The position numbers and the translations under genes were made by a program. A DNA stretch of 64,000 nt from Tamlana sp. 2_MG-2023. Lineage in GTDB: Bacteria; Bacteroidota; Bacteroidia; Flavobacteriales; Flavobacteriaceae. Positions 16,592 through 25,155 of this stretch are shown here, piece by piece. Within the stretch, counting starts at the first letter, position 1. Every line of letters begins with the position of its first letter. The notes under the pieces are model-generated. The model was not told the origin of the DNA, made no database searches, and saw nothing but the letters and a program-made list of their open reading frames with translations. The DNA is taken from assembly GCF_030548465.1 (NCBI RefSeq), contig NZ_JAUOSF010000001.1:1-64000 (forward strand). The letters run 5' to 3'.

Positions 16592-17665
16592 ATGAAAATT
16601 TTTCAATGCAGTGCTTGTGATTTTCCAGTGTTTTTTGAGAATACTTCGTGTGAAAGTTGTGATTCTGTTTTAGGGTACTTGGATTCAGAAAATGAAATGT
16701 TCGCTAGGAAACCAGAAGATTTGAACTGGGTAATAGACGGTGAAACATATACCAATTGTAAAAATGAACCTTTAGGTATTTGTAACTGGCTGGTTCCTAT
16801 TACAAGTGAAACGGGGTTTTGTAAGTCATGCCATTTGAATAGAACAATTCCTGATGTTTCGATTCCGAAGCTTCATGAGCGTTTGCAAAATATGGAAATA
16901 GCAAAACACCGCCTTATTTATACCTTAGAGCGTTTGGGTTTGCCTGTAGTGAGTCAGTTTGAAAATGCTGAAAACGGTTTGTTTTTCGATTTTTTATCTA
17001 AAGGCGATAGAAATGTTGATGGGGATAAAGTCATGACAGGGCATGCGAATGGAGTTGTAACTATTCTTTTAGCAGAGGCTGATGATGTTAATAGGGAGCA
17101 AATGCGAGTGTCCTTAAACGAAAAATACCGTACTGTAATTGGACATTTTAGGCATGAAGTTGGACATTATTACTGGGATGTTATTTTTAGAAATAACGAT
17201 ACGTTTTTAGCGGATTTCAGAAAATTGTTCGGCGATGAAAGTGAAAGCTATGCTGACGCATTAAAGGCGCATTATGCCAACGGAGCCCCAAAAGATTGGA
17301 AATCACGGTTTATTAGTGAATATGCTTCTGCTCACCCTTGGGAAGATTGGGCTGAAACTTGGGCACATTACCTTCATATTTTAGACACTATGGAAACGGC
17401 CTTTTATTTTGGTTTAGAAGGTGATCCGAATCTAAGAAATTCACCACATATGCGGGTGGTTTCCCTTTATCCGTATAATGAAGATCTGTCATTTAAAACC
17501 ATTTTAGAAGAAACGACACCACTATTTTATGCTGTAAATAGTATAAATAGATCTATGGGGATTACAGATGTGTATCCTTTTGTTATTTCAGATAAAGTGA
17601 AAGAGAAACTAGAATTTATTCACGAAATTTTACAACGTTTTAAAGCTGAAAGCAATCTATATTAA
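16592..17665 (+). CDS. Zinc-ribbon putative metallopeptidase (HExGHYYWD type)
   Basis: The 357-residue protein opens with a zinc ribbon (CSAC at 6-9 and CESC at 20-23), followed by further Cys pairs (CKSC at 77-80). It then has HEVGHYYWD at 188-196, an HExxH metallopeptidase motif, with EDWAETWAHYLHI downstream as the likely third-ligand helix. This combination is the DUF2248-type 'putative zinc-binding metallopeptidase' family, which has no established substrate. There is no signal peptide, so it is probably cytoplasmic. A TATATTTG box at 16530-16537 could serve its promoter. It converges with the flavoenzyme gene. Confidence 0.85.
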   Translation: MKIFQCSACDFPVFFENTSCESCDSVLGYLDSENEMFARKPEDLNWVIDGETYTNCKNEPLGICNWLVPITSETGFCKSCHLNRTIPDVSIPKLHERLQNMEIAKHRLIYTLERLGLPVVSQFENAENGLFFDFLSKGDRNVDGDKVMTGHANGVVTILLAEADDVNREQMRVSLNEKYRTVIGHFRHEVGHYYWDVIFRNNDTFLADFRKLFGDESESYADALKAHYANGAPKDWKSRFISEYASAHPWEDWAETWAHYLHILDTMETAFYFGLEGDPNLRNSPHMRVVSLYPYNEDLSFKTILEETTPLFYAVNSINRSMGITDVYPFVISDKVKEKLEFIHEILQRFKAESNLY

Positions 17666-17670
17666 TAGTT

Positions 17671-18915
17671 TTAGTCTGTGTTGTTTTCTTTCTCATTCAT
17701 GTGAATAATATGTGCGAGATTTTTAACCAATCGGTCATGTTTCTTTACGAAAGGATTTGTTTCATCCCACACGTATCCTGCTAAAACAGCGCAAATTTGT
17801 TTTTTAATTTCTGGGTTTTCAGGTCTGTGGAAAAATAAAGTTTGTAAATTTCCAGTGTACCATTCCTTCACATAAGTGGCAAAAACGTTAACGCCTTTCA
17901 TGATATAATCGCTGTATTCTACTTGCCAATCTACTGTTTGATTGTTTAGTGCTTTATCAATAAGTTTGGCTGCTTTTAAAGCTGATTCCGTTGCAAAAGT
18001 AACTCCAGACGAAAAAACAGGATCTAGGAATTCTGCACTGTTACCGGTTAATACATAACCTTTTCCGTATAATTGCGTTACAGATTTCGCATAGTTTTTA
18101 ATACTTATAGGGTTGAATTTAAAATCAACACCTTCAAAGCGTTTGTGGTAATATTTGGAAAGTTTCAACATATTTTCCATATCGCCCTCATAAGATTCAA
18201 TAAGCTCTGTTTTGCCTACAAAACCAATACTGGTGTCGCCGTTTGAAAAAGGAATCACCCAAAACCATGTATCGCGATCGAGAACGTCAAAAGTAATTAA
18301 TGTGCCTTCCTCGCCTTCAGGTCTGTTAATATCTTTAACGTGGGTGAACATAGAAGAATGTTCAGGAATTGAAGACGGTTTATCTAAACCTAATAACCGT
18401 GGTAATACACGACCGTAACCACTAGAATCGATGATAAAATTTGCTTTTATGACGTATGATTGGCCATTTTCATCTTTTATATTTGTAAGTGAAATACCTT
18501 TATCGTCTATCTCGGTATTTATAACCTCATGTTCAAAGCTAAGATCTACACCTTGATTTTGAATTTCAGTAGCTAATAAATTATCAAAATCGGCACGAGG
18601 TACTTGCCAAGTCCAGTCCCAACCAGGTGTATGTTTTTTACTGAAATCAAAGTTGCAAACAATATCGTCTCTCAAAAATCGAGCACCTTTTTTTATTTCA
18701 AAACCATGATTTTCTAAAACATGCAAAAGACCTGCTTCTTCAAAGTGGTCCATGCATTTAGGAAGTAAACTTTCACCAATTACAAATCGCGGAAATTTAT
18801 TTTTTTCTACCACTTTAACTTTTACACCTTTTTTATTAAGATAGGCGGCTGCAACGCACCCTGAAGGTCCAGCTCCAATAATTAAAACATCAACTTCTAT
18901 TGGGTTTAATTTCAT
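17671..18915 (-). CDS. FAD-dependent oxidoreductase of the flavin halogenase / geranylgeranyl-reductase superfamily
   Basis: Read from the ATG at 18915 (414 residues), it starts almost at once with the FAD-binding GAGPSG (14-19). The frame could extend 26 codons upstream, but that addition is hydrophobic and not family-like. It has GESLLP (48-52), a GFEIKKGARF segment reminiscent of the halogenase catalytic-Lys region, and WFWVIP (217-222), which fits the WxWxIP motif of flavin-dependent halogenases. Similar enzymes flank flexirubin clusters. It may halogenate or oxidise the aromatic end of the pigment. It needs a separate flavin reductase, none being nearby. Confidence 0.8.
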   Translation of the reverse strand: MKLNPIEVDVLIIGAGPSGCVAAAYLNKKGVKVKVVEKNKFPRFVIGESLLPKCMDHFEEAGLLHVLENHGFEIKKGARFLRDDIVCNFDFSKKHTPGWDWTWQVPRADFDNLLATEIQNQGVDLSFEHEVINTEIDDKGISLTNIKDENGQSYVIKANFIIDSSGYGRVLPRLLGLDKPSSIPEHSSMFTHVKDINRPEGEEGTLITFDVLDRDTWFWVIPFSNGDTSIGFVGKTELIESYEGDMENMLKLSKYYHKRFEGVDFKFNPISIKNYAKSVTQLYGKGYVLTGNSAEFLDPVFSSGVTFATESALKAAKLIDKALNNQTVDWQVEYSDYIMKGVNVFATYVKEWYTGNLQTLFFHRPENPEIKKQICAVLAGYVWDETNPFVKKHDRLVKNLAHIIHMNEKENNTD

Positions 18916-19296
18916 AGGAATAATTTTTTTTAGAAAAAATTGGTGAATCAAAATTACGAGAAATTTAGTAATAGAAGCCAACCAAATCCACATTAATTGA
19001 AATTGTACAAATTAAAATATTAGTAAAATTTAGGAGTCTGCAACTATTGCTTGTCTTGTATCGGTAAAGTTGGTTACTGTGAATAGGAAATGTGTTTCTT
19101 GTAGATGTGTATAAGGAAGTAAAGGGTTTGTGTCGTGGAAGTTATTTGGTAAAATGATTGTTGTTTTTTGACTGAAGTTAAGGGCGTTTAATAATTTGTT
19201 GTTATATTTACTATGCAATTTTATCTCTCCCTACTTAATTGATAGCGTTAAAACAATAAATATTCTTTAAAACATTAACGTTAAAACAATTCAATT
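18916..19296. other. Divergent intergenic region
   Basis: About 380 bases between the flavoenzyme (leftward) and the WG-repeat gene (rightward). It contains the upstream extension of the flavoenzyme frame and a 62-codon minus-strand frame (19030-19218) of poor protein-like composition, which I do not accept as a gene. Promoters for both divergent genes should lie here; I could not fix them. Confidence 0.5.
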
Positions 19297-20424
19297 ATGA
19301 AAACAAAAGTATTTTTAGGTGTACTATTTTTATGTACTATTTTTAGTCATGCTCAGGAATTGGCGCTTGCAAGTGTAGATGACAAGGCTGGGTATATTAG
19401 TAAAACAGGAACTTGGGCTATTGACCCCACATTTAAAATGGCTAAGAGTTTTTCTGGTGATTTGGCCGAAGCTATGAATGATGATAAACAGTGGGGGTTT
19501 ATTAACCGCTCGGGTGAATGGGTGATTGAACCACAATTTGATAAAACAAAAGCGTTTAACTCAGGATATGCGATAGTTAATAAAGACAAGGAATGGTTCT
19601 ATATAAATGAAAAAGGAGAGAAGGCTTTATCTAGTGTGCAAACCGATAAATATTATGATTTCAGCGAAGGAATGGCGATTATTCGTAATGGTGATAATGT
19701 TGGTTTTGTTAACACGAATGGAGAAGTTGTTATTGCGCCAAAATTCAAGAAGGTGTTCGGTTTTGTAAATGGATACGCTAAAGTTTTAGAAAATGATAAA
19801 TGGGGCTTGGTCGATAAAACAGGGGCGTATTTTGTGAAAACGGAATATGATGGTGTTAGTAATAATTACCATGGTAATGTAGTGGCTCAGAAAGGTGATG
19901 TTTATGGCTTAGTTATTAATGGCGCTTTTAAACCCGTTGACGGGGCGGAAAAAATTTGGGACTTTTCGGTACATGAAGATATGGCTTATGCCAAAAAGGA
20001 CGGGAAAATGGGTTTTATAAACGGTCAAGGGGAGTGGGTTATTCAACCAGAATACGAGAAGGCAAGAGCTTTTGTTAATGGTTTGGCTCCCGTTTATGAT
20101 GGTAAAAAATGGGGAGCTGTTAGTCCTTCAGGAGCCGTAATGGTACCCTTTGAATTTAAGGATTTAGAGATCTTTAGCGATGATGGATATGCGCCTGCAA
20201 AACCTAAAAAAGAATGGGGTTTTATTGATAAAACAGGAAAATTAGTGGTTGAAGATAAATATGATATTTCTGCTTTTGGGTTAAGCATGTTTGAGAAAAA
20301 TGCTGTAAAAGGTTTTGTTGATGGCTTAGCTCGAGTGAAATTAAAAAAGAAATGGGCATATATCGATACTAGTGGTAATGTCCTGAATGATAAATGGTAT
20401 GAACACCTAGAGCTGTTTAAGTAA
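19297..20424 (+). CDS. Exported WG-repeat protein
   Basis: The 375-residue protein has a signal peptide (MKTKVFLGVLFLCTIFSHAQ). It is made of about eight repeats of 40-45 residues with the WG/KWGxI/V-(D/N)-x-(T/S)-G motif (WGFINRSGEWVIEP, VGFVNTNGEVVIAP, KWGLVDKTG, MGFINGQGEWVIQP, KWGAVSPSG, WGFIDKTGKLVV, KWAYIDTSG). WG repeats build beta-propeller or solenoid surfaces in secreted or envelope proteins. No catalytic residues are visible. It is followed by its own terminator, so it is probably not part of the pigment operon despite its position. Confidence 0.88.
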   Translation: MKTKVFLGVLFLCTIFSHAQELALASVDDKAGYISKTGTWAIDPTFKMAKSFSGDLAEAMNDDKQWGFINRSGEWVIEPQFDKTKAFNSGYAIVNKDKEWFYINEKGEKALSSVQTDKYYDFSEGMAIIRNGDNVGFVNTNGEVVIAPKFKKVFGFVNGYAKVLENDKWGLVDKTGAYFVKTEYDGVSNNYHGNVVAQKGDVYGLVINGAFKPVDGAEKIWDFSVHEDMAYAKKDGKMGFINGQGEWVIQPEYEKARAFVNGLAPVYDGKKWGAVSPSGAVMVPFEFKDLEIFSDDGYAPAKPKKEWGFIDKTGKLVVEDKYDISAFGLSMFEKNAVKGFVDGLARVKLKKKWAYIDTSGNVLNDKWYEHLELFK

Positions 20425-20444
20425 CTGATGTAAAAAGGGCTAAG

Positions 20445-20475
20445 GCTGTATGAGGTTATTTTCATGCAGCTTTTT
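20445..20475 (+). terminator. Intrinsic terminator after the WG-repeat gene
   Basis: GCTGTATG (20445-20452) pairs with CATGCAGC (20463-20470) with one G-U pair and is followed by a run of T. It lies about 20 bases after the WG-repeat stop and separates it from the pigment operon. Confidence 0.7.
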
Positions 20476-20639
20476 CTTTTGGCAATACAGAATAATAGTT
20501 TTATTGATGACGGTATAGGTTGTAAGGATGTCAATTAAATTTAACGATGAAAACCATAGATGGAAAAATTGATGTATTTTTGCCAATCTCATTTGGATTT
20601 GATACCCTCAAATTATTAAAAAGTAATACTGAAATAGAA

Positions 20640-20882
20640 ATGAATAAAGCGCTTATTGTTGAAAAAATAAACGACTTTCTTGTTGATGAGTTTGAAGTTG
20701 ATGCAGACGCTATTACTCCAGAGGCTAACCTAAAAGAAACTTTAGATCTTGATAGTTTAGATTTTGTTGATCTGGTAGTGGCTATAGAGTCCAATTTTGG
20801 AGTAAAACTTAAAGGTGAAGACTTTATTAATGTTAACACTCTCGAAGATTTTTACAATCTTATTGAAAATAAATTAAGTTAA
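20640..20882 (+). CDS. Acyl carrier protein (pigment cluster)
   Basis: From the ATG at 20640 this is an 80-residue ACP with the phosphopantetheine site DLDSLDFVDLV (Ser at about residue 38). The frame opens earlier (20547), but the extra 31 residues are not ACP-like. It is the first gene of the flexirubin/dialkylresorcinol cluster and would carry the growing polyene or the resorcinol precursor. A second ACP occurs at 31421, consistent with separate carriers for the two halves of the pigment. Confidence 0.9.
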   Translation: MNKALIVEKINDFLVDEFEVDADAITPEANLKETLDLDSLDFVDLVVAIESNFGVKLKGEDFINVNTLEDFYNLIENKLS

Positions 20883-20890
20883 TAGGCTCT

Positions 20891-21775
20891 ATGTTAAAGG
20901 AGTGGCGAGGGAAGTCGAGAGGAACCGTTTTTGGTTATAAAATTTTCGTTTTTTGTATTAAAAAACTAGGGTTAAGGTCGGCTTATTTCGTTTTATATTT
21001 TGTTTCTTCTTATTTCTTCTTTTTTGCTTGGGGAAATACTCGCGCCAATTTTGATTACTTCAAGAAAAGACAAAAATTTTCCACATTAAAAAGTATTCTA
21101 AGTATTTTCAAAAGCTATTATGTTTTCGGACAAACAATTATAGATAAAATCGCTATTTCTTCTGGGTTAAGAGATAAATTCACTTATCATTTTGATGGTG
21201 GTGAACTCATCAACGAAACACTTAAAAATAAAAAAGGAGGCATTTTAATTAGTGCTCATGTTGGGAATTTTGAAATTGCCGAGCATTTTTTTGGTGAATT
21301 AGAAGAGAAGGCCGCTATTAATATTTTAACTACAGATGCAGAGCATTCCGATATAAAAATATATTTGGAATCTGTCACCAATAAACCCAACGTTAACTTG
21401 ATTTTTATTCAAGAAGATTTGTCTCATATATTTGAGATTAATGCTGCGTTAGCAAGAAATGAACTGGTTTGTATTACTGGCGATCGTTATGTTCCTGGTT
21501 CAAAATATCTGTCTGAATTATTTTTTAACGAAGAAGCTGCGTTTCCGGCAGGTCCTTTTTTAATATCTTCACGACTTCGTGTTCCTGTTTTGTTTGTGTA
21601 TGTTATGAAGGAAACACGAACACATTATCATCTATATACAAGAAAGGCTGAATTTGAACAAAGGGATGCCAAGGCACTATTAAAGGAGTATACCGAAAGT
21701 TTAAGATGGATATTGGGTAAATACCCTTTACAATGGTTTAACTATTTTCACTTTTGGAATACTCATAAAAAATAA
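20891..21775 (+). CDS. LpxL/HtrB-family acyltransferase
   Basis: This 294-residue protein has an N-terminal membrane segment (about 25-47). The acyltransferase motif HVGNFE (H-x4-E) lies in GGILISAHVGNFEIAEHF, followed by CITGDRYVPG, FPAGPFLISSRLRVPVLF and a Trp-rich C-terminus (PLQWFNYFHFWN). These are features of lipid A late acyltransferases. In aryl polyene and flexirubin clusters such proteins are thought to move the polyene acyl chain from ACP onto a lipid or aryl acceptor at the inner membrane. It lies 8 bases after the ACP gene and 5 bases before darA. Confidence 0.85.
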   Translation: MLKEWRGKSRGTVFGYKIFVFCIKKLGLRSAYFVLYFVSSYFFFFAWGNTRANFDYFKKRQKFSTLKSILSIFKSYYVFGQTIIDKIAISSGLRDKFTYHFDGGELINETLKNKKGGILISAHVGNFEIAEHFFGELEEKAAINILTTDAEHSDIKIYLESVTNKPNVNLIFIQEDLSHIFEINAALARNELVCITGDRYVPGSKYLSELFFNEEAAFPAGPFLISSRLRVPVLFVYVMKETRTHYHLYTRKAEFEQRDAKALLKEYTESLRWILGKYPLQWFNYFHFWNTHKK

Positions 21776-21780
21776 TTCTT

Positions 21781-22704
21781 TTGAAAAATATTTTAGTTAT
21801 ACATTATTCTCAGTCTGGGCAGCTTACTGAAATTTTACAAAATATTGTTGCACCTTTAAAACAGGATACCTCTATTCAAATAGATTTTCATGATATAAAA
21901 ATGGTCGAGGATTTTCCTTTTCCTTGGACTAAAGAAAAATTTATGGGGGTTTTCCCTGAATCATTTCTTCAAGAGCCAGCTAAAATTTATCCTCCTTCAA
22001 ACCATATTTTAGATAAAACCTACGATTTAATCATTTTTGGTTACCAAGTGTGGTATTTAACACCTTCCATCCCTGCAAATTCATTTTTGAAAAGCCCTGA
22101 AGCTAATAAGCTGTTTGCAAATACGCCAGTTATAACCGTGAGCGGTAGTCGGAATATGTGGATTATGGCGCAAGAAAAAATTAAAAAGGAACTAAAATCC
22201 TTGCAAGCAAATCTTGTTGGAAATATTGCTTTAGTAGATAGGCATATTAATCATGTTAGTGTGATTACTATCGTGCAATGGATGTTTTCTGGGAAAAAAG
22301 AAAGATTCTTGAAAATTTTTCCTAAACCAGGGGTGTCTCAAAAAGATATTGATGAAGCAACCAAGTTTGGTGACGTTATTTTAAGTCATTTAAAGCTTAA
22401 TGATTACAGTACCTTACAGGAGGATTTACTGCGAAAAGATGCGGTAAAAATTAAACCGTTTTTAGTGGTAACCGATAAACGAGGTAACGCTATTTTCGAT
22501 AAATGGGCTAAGTTTTTAAAGTCTAAAGGTGAAATAAATGATGATAAACGTAAGTTTTGGGTCAAGTTTTTCACGAAATATTTGTTAATTGCCATCTGGG
22601 TCATTGCTCCTATCGTTTTTATCTTATTTTTGCTCACCTATTTACCGTTCTATGGAAGAATTAAAAGGGAGAAAATGTATTATGAATCGGTAGCATTAAA
22701 GTAG
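21781..22704 (+). CDS. darA: Dialkylresorcinol condensing enzyme DarA
   Basis: This 307-residue protein starts at TTG 21781. The N-terminus ILVIHYSQSGQLTEIL is a flavodoxin-like phosphate loop, followed by a NAD(P)H-quinone-reductase-like fold (PWTKEKFMGVFPESF, FGYQVWYLTPSIP). A C-terminal membrane segment spans about residues 266-292. With the KAS III-like gene directly downstream, this matches DarA of the Dar pathway. There DarA and DarB condense and cyclise two beta-keto acyl chains to a 2,5-dialkylcyclohexadienone/resorcinol, the alcohol half of flexirubins. Confidence 0.9.
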   Translation: MKNILVIHYSQSGQLTEILQNIVAPLKQDTSIQIDFHDIKMVEDFPFPWTKEKFMGVFPESFLQEPAKIYPPSNHILDKTYDLIIFGYQVWYLTPSIPANSFLKSPEANKLFANTPVITVSGSRNMWIMAQEKIKKELKSLQANLVGNIALVDRHINHVSVITIVQWMFSGKKERFLKIFPKPGVSQKDIDEATKFGDVILSHLKLNDYSTLQEDLLRKDAVKIKPFLVVTDKRGNAIFDKWAKFLKSKGEINDDKRKFWVKFFTKYLLIAIWVIAPIVFILFLLTYLPFYGRIKREKMYYESVALK

Positions 22705-22718
22705 AAGATTTAAAAAGT

Positions 22719-23852
22719 ATGAAAGACGTTTACATTACAAGAATATCCAAGTTTTTACCAAATAAACCTGTTAGTAATGAGGAGATGGAAGCTAAGCTGG
22801 GGATGCTTAATGGTAAAGCTTCAAAAGGGAGACGTATTGTTTTACGTAACAATAAAATAACAACACGATATTACGCTATAGACGATCAAGGTAATATGAC
22901 GCATAATAATGCGGAATTAACTAAAGAAGCAGTAGAAAATCTTTGTGATGCAGATTTTAAATTACAAGATATCGAGCTGTTATCTTGTGGGACTACCAGT
23001 CCTGATCAATTAATTCCTTCTCATGCAGCTATGGTTCATGGTGCGTTGAAAAACGGGAATTTAGAAATAAACTCACCTTCTGGCGCTTGTTGCTCGGGAA
23101 TGAATGCCTTGAAATATGGGTTTTTATCTGTAAAGTCAGGACAGACGAATAATGCGGTATGTACGGGCTCAGAAAGGTCTTCATCATGGCTCATGTCAAA
23201 TACCTATGAAGAGGAGATAAAACATTTACAAACTCTAGAGGATGATCCAATCCTAGCTTTTAATAAAGATTTTTTACGTTGGATGCTTTCCGATGGAGCT
23301 GGTGCTTTTTTATTGGAAAGTGAGCCAAAAGGAAAACAGCCCTTAAAAATGGAATGGATGGAAGGCTATTCATATGCTTTTGAAATGGATGCCTGCATGT
23401 ATGCTGGAGGTGATAAGCAAGAAGATGGTTCTATAAAATCTTGGACTGAATATCCTTCTGCAGAATGGAGTACAAAATCCCTTTTTGCTGTAAAGCAAGA
23501 CGTTAAATTACTAAGCGAAAATATTCTAGCGAAAGGCGTTGATAGTTTTAAAAAACTCCTAAAAAAACATGACTTAAAGCCTAGTGATGTTGATTATTAT
23601 TTACCACATATTTCTTCATACTACTTTAAAGAAAGCTTATATAAAGAAATGGTTGATCAAGGTGTAGAAATTCCTTGGGACAACTGGTTTATGAATTTAG
23701 ATAGAGTTGGAAATGTTGGTGCGGGGTCAATTTACTTGATGTTAGAGGAGTTAGTAAATTCGGGGAAACTTAAAAAAGGAGATAAAATTTTACTTTCTGT
23801 ACCTGAAAGTGCTAGGTTTTCTTATGCATATGCCTTTTTAACTGTTTGTTAG
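22719..23852 (+). CDS. darB: Dialkylresorcinol ketosynthase DarB (KAS III family)
   Basis: The 377-residue protein has the KAS III active-site Cys in GACCSGMNALKYG (Cys125), a PHISS segment (His about 294) and an NVGAGS Asn region, giving a Cys-His-Asn set. It begins 14 bases after darA. DarB joins two fatty acyl-derived units that DarA helps to aromatise. It is distinct from FabH in lacking a typical N-terminal GTGSYLP motif. Presence of darA-darB is the firmest evidence that the region makes a dialkylresorcinol-containing pigment. Confidence 0.9.
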   Translation: MKDVYITRISKFLPNKPVSNEEMEAKLGMLNGKASKGRRIVLRNNKITTRYYAIDDQGNMTHNNAELTKEAVENLCDADFKLQDIELLSCGTTSPDQLIPSHAAMVHGALKNGNLEINSPSGACCSGMNALKYGFLSVKSGQTNNAVCTGSERSSSWLMSNTYEEEIKHLQTLEDDPILAFNKDFLRWMLSDGAGAFLLESEPKGKQPLKMEWMEGYSYAFEMDACMYAGGDKQEDGSIKSWTEYPSAEWSTKSLFAVKQDVKLLSENILAKGVDSFKKLLKKHDLKPSDVDYYLPHISSYYFKESLYKEMVDQGVEIPWDNWFMNLDRVGNVGAGSIYLMLEELVNSGKLKKGDKILLSVPESARFSYAYAFLTVC

Positions 23853-23855
23853 ATT

Positions 23856-24290
23856 ATGAAGCAGCAGTTACCACTTAATCATATTGAGCACTTAATTCCG
23901 CAAAAAGCACCATTTATTATGGTAGATACTTTATTAGAGTTTTCTGCTGAAAATGTGGTCTCAAGTTTTTTAATTTCAAAGGATAATCTTTTTGTAAATA
24001 ACAGCCAATTACTAGAACCTGGTTTAATTGAAAATATGGCACAATCTGTGGCCTTGCATACAGGGTATGACTATTTTTTGAAAGGTGAAGAAGCGCCTAC
24101 AGGTTATATAGGAGCCATAAAAAAAGTAGAGGTATTCGGGCTTCCCATGTTAAACGACAGAATAATTACCAAGGTTAAAATTCTTCATGAGTTCATGGGG
24201 GTTACCATGGTAGAAGTGGCCGTCTTTAACAAAGTGAATGAAAGACTAGCTCAAGCTGAAATGAAAACTGTAATTGCAAGTGATGCGTAA
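23856..24290 (+). CDS. Hotdog-fold dehydratase-like protein (ApeP-like), first copy
   Basis: This 144-residue protein begins like FabZ (IEHLIPQKAPFIMVD) and keeps the GLIENMAQ helix with a Glu. Where FabZ has GHFPG with the catalytic His, it has NNSQLLEPG. It therefore lacks the His but keeps the acidic residue, as ApeP-type dehydratase partners in aryl polyene synthesis do. It probably works only as a heterodimer with a His-bearing partner such as the product of 36566-36934. It is paired with a similar gene that overlaps its stop. Confidence 0.8.
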   Translation: MKQQLPLNHIEHLIPQKAPFIMVDTLLEFSAENVVSSFLISKDNLFVNNSQLLEPGLIENMAQSVALHTGYDYFLKGEEAPTGYIGAIKKVEVFGLPMLNDRIITKVKILHEFMGVTMVEVAVFNKVNERLAQAEMKTVIASDA

Positions 24291-24738
24291 TATTCAATCA
24301 CTTGATATAAAAAAATTTCTACCCCATAGGGCACCATTTTTAATGGTTGACTCGGTAATTTCTATTGATGATGAACATGTAGCGACTTCATTTAAAATTC
24401 GTCAAGATGATATATTTGTTGTCGATGGTGTTTTTAGTGAAGTGGGCCTGGTAGAAAATGCTGCGCAAACATGCTCTTCTATAGTAGGAAAAAGTTATTT
24501 TGATGAAGATGATGTTGAAGGAGAGGGGGCTAAACTTATCGGGTTTATCAGTGCGATAAAAAGTGTAAAGGTTAGTGCTTGTCCGAAAGTTGGAGAAACC
24601 ATCCGATCTGATGCCAATTTAGTCTCGCGATTTGATGCAGACGATTACAGTATTTGTACGTTGTCGTGCACGGTTTCTACTTCAGATAAAGAATTACTAT
24701 CTTGTGTTTTGAATTTATTTATTCAGAAAATCAATTAA
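24283..24738 (+). CDS. Hotdog-fold dehydratase-like protein (ApeP-like), second copy
   Basis: The ATG at 24283 overlaps the previous stop and gives 151 residues; a TTG three codons earlier is possible. It has the same layout as its neighbour: FLPHRAPFLMVDSV, then FVVDGVFSEVGLVENAAQ, again without a HFPG His but with Glu. The two are probably an old tandem duplication. One may act in the polyene half and the other in the alkyl chains of the resorcinol half, or one may be structural only. Confidence 0.75.
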   Translation: MRNIQSLDIKKFLPHRAPFLMVDSVISIDDEHVATSFKIRQDDIFVVDGVFSEVGLVENAAQTCSSIVGKSYFDEDDVEGEGAKLIGFISAIKSVKVSACPKVGETIRSDANLVSRFDADDYSICTLSCTVSTSDKELLSCVLNLFIQKIN

Positions 24739-24747
24739 TATTTGGTT

Positions 24748-25155
24748 ATGAAGAAACGCGATGTGCCTCAGGATAAAAGTAATTTGGAATCTACAAATTC
24801 CAAAGAGTTGTGCTATGCCGTTAATGAAGATGGCGAGTATACAACTGCGCACAGTTCGGGTTGGGCACCAAAAACAATTGCGTTAGATAATGCCATTGCC
24901 GATATTAACGAGCGTATTGAAAATGCTAAACAAAACGTATTAAACGAGAAATCTAGTCCGTTAGAATATTACATGGAGGTTCATAAAATGGACATCGGTA
25001 TTTTAGCGAGCTATGCGGGTTTATGGACATGGCGGGTAAAACGTCATTTTAAACCAAAGGTTTTTAATAAGTTATCAAATAAAATACTTCAAAAATATGC
25101 TGATGTTTTTGAAATTACTATTGAAGAATTAAAAAATATAAAGCATGGAAATTAA
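24748..25155 (+). CDS. Conserved small protein of the pigment cluster, function unknown
   Basis: Reading from ATG 24748 gives 135 residues with no signal peptide. The N-terminal half is polar (SKELCYAVNEDGEYTTAHSSGW). The C-terminal half (MDIGILASYAGLWTWRVKRHF ... YADVFEITIEELKN) resembles the helices and last turn of a Cro/XRE-like fold, but I would not call it DNA-binding. It overlaps the BtrH-like gene start by 11 bases, so the two are translationally coupled and may form one complex. Confidence 0.6.
   Translation: MKKRDVPQDKSNLESTNSKELCYAVNEDGEYTTAHSSGWAPKTIALDNAIADINERIENAKQNVLNEKSSPLEYYMEVHKMDIGILASYAGLWTWRVKRHFKPKVFNKLSNKILQKYADVFEITIEELKNIKHGN

Noticed and set aside
19030-19218. 62-codon minus-strand frame in the divergent intergenic region
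   Set aside because: No domain, His/Asn/Thr-rich odd composition, and no ribosome-binding or promoter context; kept as non-coding.
20547-20639. N-terminal extension of the first ACP
   Set aside because: The 31 extra residues do not belong to any ACP; the ATG at 20640 gives a normal 80-residue protein.
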